Position numbers and translations under genes: made by a program. DNA of 64,000 nucleotides, from contig JBCAQO010000008.1 in the NCBI GenBank assembly GCA_039111635.1, positions 3,100,001-3,164,000 on the forward strand. Direction: 5' to 3'. Source of the stretch: Heterobasidion occidentale. Lineage: Eukaryota > Basidiomycota > Agaricomycetes > Russulales > Bondarzewiaceae. Of this stretch, positions 60,824 through 64,000 are shown piece by piece; position 1 is the stretch's first letter; each line of letters starts with the position of its first letter. The notes under the pieces were generated by a model. It was not told where the DNA came from, ran no database searches, and was given only the letters and a program-made list of their open reading frames with translations.

Positions 60824-61422
60824 ATCTAGAAAGATAGTTTGATGGTATCTGAGAAGATTGAATTAGCGTGAGCGTTATCACCCATTGCGCTTGGTACTAA
60901 GCAGCTATCAGCGCATCAACCAGGCGGTTTGATACACAAAAAAGAACCTGACAAGCATCCATGGAGCGCAGAGGGCCTAGGTTGGAGAACCCTTGTGAAC
61001 AGACCTGAGCGAAAACATTCCGAGATAGACACTAGGTGCACCACATGAAGGTACAAGTAGCACTTTGATGTAAGATGATGAGCGGAATAAGGGACCCATC
61101 ATTGAGGACTACTCACATCAAGGCCATGAAGACCCTGGGTGACGAATTATACCGATTCTAGTAGTTGTTCGAAAGCTGCGTCGAAACGAGGTGATACAAG
61201 GTGATATGAGAAGACTGCACAGCGCCTCTTTGGCAAGAGGCGCTGTTGGTTCGCATGAAACACTAGACAGATGAGAACAATTTTCAGGTTTGTCTGGGAC
61301 AGAGTCGAAAACAGACAATACTGGGATATACCCAGCTGCTCTTGCCTGACGCGACGGATTGATATCGTCTCAGCTTTGTTTATGTTTGAACTTGGGTGAC
61401 TACATCGCAAGTTGTGACTAGC
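60824..61422. other. Intergenic interval, nothing seen
   Basis: Short spacer between the P450 start and the 3' end of the next minus-strand gene. A minus frame at 61147-61410 has no recognisable content. Confidence 0.4.
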
Positions 61423-62975
61423 TCATAAGATGGCGAGGGCGCTAAATACTTTATTGACACAAAGAATAGGTACTCTTTTGATTGCCAGTGTGACTCTGAT
61501 CATAGACCTATACAGCTTATCAACTACATGAGCAGAGATTCCTTGTTGAACAAAGATATACAGACCTTGCACTTCACGTTCGCCGATGTGCTCACGATCA
61601 CCGCCTTCGACGGATCCAGAACGAGGGGATTGGGGTGATAGATCATGCGTTCTCTTGCGACGTAGACGAATCACTTCCAGACGAGATGAAGTCTGTCTGG
61701 TAGGTGCTGCGACAACTAAGCCAGGAAAGTTCGCGTTGAATTGAAGAGTGGGTATCCTCGTCGACGGGTCTTTGATATCGTTGGCATCTGCCCAATGACC
61801 TTCTGCGGCCCAGACCGTCGCGAAACAAGCCGATGATGTTCAAGTGGAAGTTTCGTCTCCTCAACATAGACGGCCAGATAGTCTTTAGGCTTTGCTCATG
61901 TAAATGACGAGCTGAACAATGCCTAGCATGACGGAAAAAACAAAGTTGGACGCAGAGATCCAGAGATAGGGTCTTAATTTTCTCAGACACGGTCTCTGCA
62001 GATATTAACATGACGTGTCCGAATATTGTTTCCTTGATGAAAAAACTCACGAGGCCCTTTGACATGCCATAGCGATACACTCGAGATAGAAGACAACTGA
62101 GAGAAATCTGTGTCACAGAGGTTCTGAGCGGTACAATAGATCATGCTAAGGGAATCGACTAACAATTCGTCAAAGACTTGAAGAAACCATTCATTTTGAC
62201 GGAAGCAGGGGGATGTGACTAAACGGCGGCGCCTTCCGCTCCTGTGTTAGCTTGAATATTGCGGGCGTAGCTGTAATATAGATGGATCGCATTGACCAAT
62301 CGGCGATGCTGATGAGAATCGGGACTCCCATGAGGAAAAATGAACTGGATTCTTGGTGTACTGCGCGGTGGAAAAACACTGTAAACCCTGAGGATAAGAA
62401 TAGAATCTACGAGAGTCGGTGCAATTCCGTCTAATGTACCCATCGCTATGATGATGCGGGATTCAAAGGAATGGCGGATACTTGAGAGTGTGGATCTTGA
62501 CGTTTTTTGAAAGGTCAGATCATCACTAAAATGTCATATCAAATATAAAACCTCTTCATAGATGTTGATGATGGCCCGTGACCGAGAAGGGGGAAATAAC
62601 GTTCAGGATGAAAGACTGGCTTTCGCCTTAGAGAAGCTGTTGAGAGAAGAGAGAGCCAGAAGCATCGCGACAGTGACGGCGCCCATGGTAGCCGCCGATC
62701 ATGAGGAAGACCAGCGCAGGTCATGACCGCAAGCCAGTTTGTGCCTGGCGGAGGTAGTGAGCTTGACGGACTCGCAGTTGCGACGATAGACATCATGATA
62801 CAAGGAAGCGTGGGCTAATGACACAGGGAGTATTGGTAAGAAGAGGACATACAATCGAGATGTGGTTTATAATACGGGCTACACAGCAAAGGCTGATCCC
62901 ACAACCCACGAAGATGACGATACAGGCTGTAGAGGGAATGATTGCAGGTTGATGAGAAACCAAATCATCGAACAT
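61423..62975 (-). CDS. Predicted multi-pass membrane protein, unknown function
   Basis: Family not named with certainty; it resembles small multi-helix membrane proteins frequent in polypores. The first exon starts at 62975 (MFDDLVSHQPAIIPSTACIV) and runs into a transmembrane helix, FVGCGISLCCVARIINHIS. Further hydrophobic exons follow: TMGAVTVAMLLALSSLNSFS, then LVDSILILRVYSVFPPRSTP, then IQFIFLMGVPILISIADWSM. A polar C-terminal tail with basic and Ser-rich stretches (LRRRKRTHDLSPQSPRSG) reaches the stop at 61423. Exon joins are not all resolved, and one or two frame slips may be hidden here. Confidence 0.5.
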
Positions 62976-63148
62976 CAGTATCGAACCATCACATCATGAT
63001 GGGTGATGCAGCTTGTGCGCCCGCGAGGATTGATGTACTATGCGTTTAGCAGAGAATAGCAGCTAGCGCTGAGAAGGACACCCTGGGAGTCCATCACCGA
63101 CAATGCCTAGATTAGTCTGTCGTCTATATAATAAGTAAGCTTCTCAAT

Positions 63149-64000
63149 ATGGCCCGCAACCAACCACCATGTGGCCATTTTCCACAGGCTGGATTCAACA
63201 GTCGACACGCTCAGGACAGATACGACTATATCGTTGTTGGGTGGTGATTTGTATTCTGTCATTGCGACGAGGATGAAGTGACAAGTCTGAACTGTGAAGG
63301 AGGGAATGCGGGTTGCGTACTTGCCCGACGGCTGAGCGAGGACGGCACCTCGACTGTCTTGCTAATCGAGAAGGGCGATGCCGGTGATTCGTAAGCGCTC
63401 TCGCATTTTTCCGTTCCATGTTACAACCTCTCCGAACAGCTTGGCTCCATTCTACGCCTCTCACTTCCCTTCACCACTGGTCAGATGGGAAACACAGTAC
63501 CGTGTTCGAGAGCGCACGAGATGGTCATCTAGGCCGTCCTGTATCTTTCGTATGTGGCTTAGGGCTCGGAGGGAGCACTCGGATCAACGGTGGGCAATAC
63601 ACTTGCGGCGCACCGGGCGAATCCAATGCCTGGAGCCGGGCTGGACTTCAAGGCTGGTCGTACGCAGACTTGAAGCCCTATTTTGACAAGTCCGAAAGTT
63701 GGATCGGATCTGATCCTCGGGAATACCACGGCACAGGTGGTGCGTCCAGATTGGTCGCCTTCACAGTATCTCTCACAGTCTAAGCATCTGGACAGGGCCT
63801 CTTCATGTGAGACCTTTTGATGGCTATCATTTTGCATCGTCAGAGAAGTGTGTATACTTATCTTGTATACGTTTGACCTCGTTCTAATTATCATATATTA
63901 ATTCAGGATGGTACAAGCTGCTGAGAAAATCGGATTTCCTGAAATCCGTGATATGCATTCACCTCTCGAGCCCTCCATCGGATGGAGCAAACAGCAATTC
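63149..64000 (+). CDS. GMC oxidoreductase, 5' part (runs off the window)
   Basis: A glucose-methanol-choline family FAD oxidase or dehydrogenase (alcohol oxidase, a source of extracellular H2O2 in wood decay fungi). Visible pieces: start ATGGCCCGC at 63149, a beta strand DRYDYIVV, the FAD-binding GGNAGCVLARRL and VLLIEKGDAGDS. Then come WLHSTPLTSLHHWSDGKHST, the GMC signature GLGLGGSTRINGGQYTCG, GWSYADLKPYFDKSESWIG and, after further introns, MVQAAEKIGFPEIRD at the right edge. No N-terminal signal peptide is evident. Joins around 63246/63298 and 63392/63441 do not give the expected residues exactly, possibly another base-count error. A TATATAATA box lies at 63124-63132, only some 20 bp before this ATG, so transcription start and translation start are very close or the true start lies downstream. 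Confidence 0.8.

Noticed and set aside
1..64000. tRNA genes
   Set aside because: Scanned by eye for GTTCRANYC-type T-loops with flanking stems; candidates such as 31475-31500 do not pair. A covariance-model search was not possible.

Overview
The window reads as nuclear DNA of a filamentous basidiomycete, most likely an agaricomycete (a polypore-like wood decayer is my inference). The genes are cut by many 50-75 nt GT-AG introns with CTRAY-type branch sites. The coding set is typical of that group: Zn2Cys6 and GATA regulators, a salicylate-hydroxylase-like flavoprotein, a cytochrome P450, a GMC oxidoreductase, basidiomycete-type G-domain proteins and a DUF2235 hydrolase fused to WD40 repeats. 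No rRNA, tRNA, CRISPR or bacterial signal was seen.

Layout. 0.3-0.8 kb: dynein light chain LC8 (-). 4.1-5.8 kb: Zn2Cys6 transcription factor (-). 5.8-11.2 kb: gene-poor, with a 26-bp perfect inverted repeat at 8.43/8.81 kb. 11.2-12.7 kb: 3-ketoacyl-CoA thiolase (-), divergent from an FAD monooxygenase at 13.2-15.1 kb (+). 15.1-17.65 kb: coiled-coil protein (+), tail to tail with a zf-C2HC5 (TRIP4/Rqt4-type) protein (-). 18.6-23.9 kb: GC-rich, non-coding. 23.9-25.6 kb: GATA factor (+). 25.6-33.7 kb: nothing convincing. 33.7-36.0 kb: membrane protein (+). 37.4-39.6 kb (-) and 39.8-43.1 kb (+): a divergent pair of related GTPases. 43.1-52.5 kb: decayed, partly duplicated sequence. 52.5-56.4 kb: DUF2235-WD40 protein (+). 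58.6-60.8 kb: cytochrome P450 (-). 61.4-63.0 kb: membrane protein (-). 63.1 kb to the edge: 5' part of a GMC oxidoreductase (+).

Two things stand out. First, the plus-strand GTPase gene contains an array of 18 tandem intron-like units (41224-42595). Each runs from a donor (17 of 18 begin GT) to an AG acceptor, and neighbouring units are always separated by exactly 3 nt. The reading frame after the array is therefore the same however many units are removed. Second, about a dozen apparent frameshifts in six genes can each be closed by adding one base (two in one case) to a homopolymer. This points to systematic homopolymer under-calling in the assembly rather than wholesale gene decay, and users of these models should treat those genes as probably intact. 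The DUF2235-WD40 gene also carries a true-looking TGG-to-TAG change.

Functionally the window mixes housekeeping genes (LC8, thiolase, zf-C2HC5), regulators, oxidative secondary or xenobiotic metabolism (flavoprotein monooxygenase, P450, GMC) and a candidate self/non-self-type protein with near-identical WD40 repeats. Exon boundaries were read by eye from splice consensus and phase, so internal exons of the less conserved genes are approximate.
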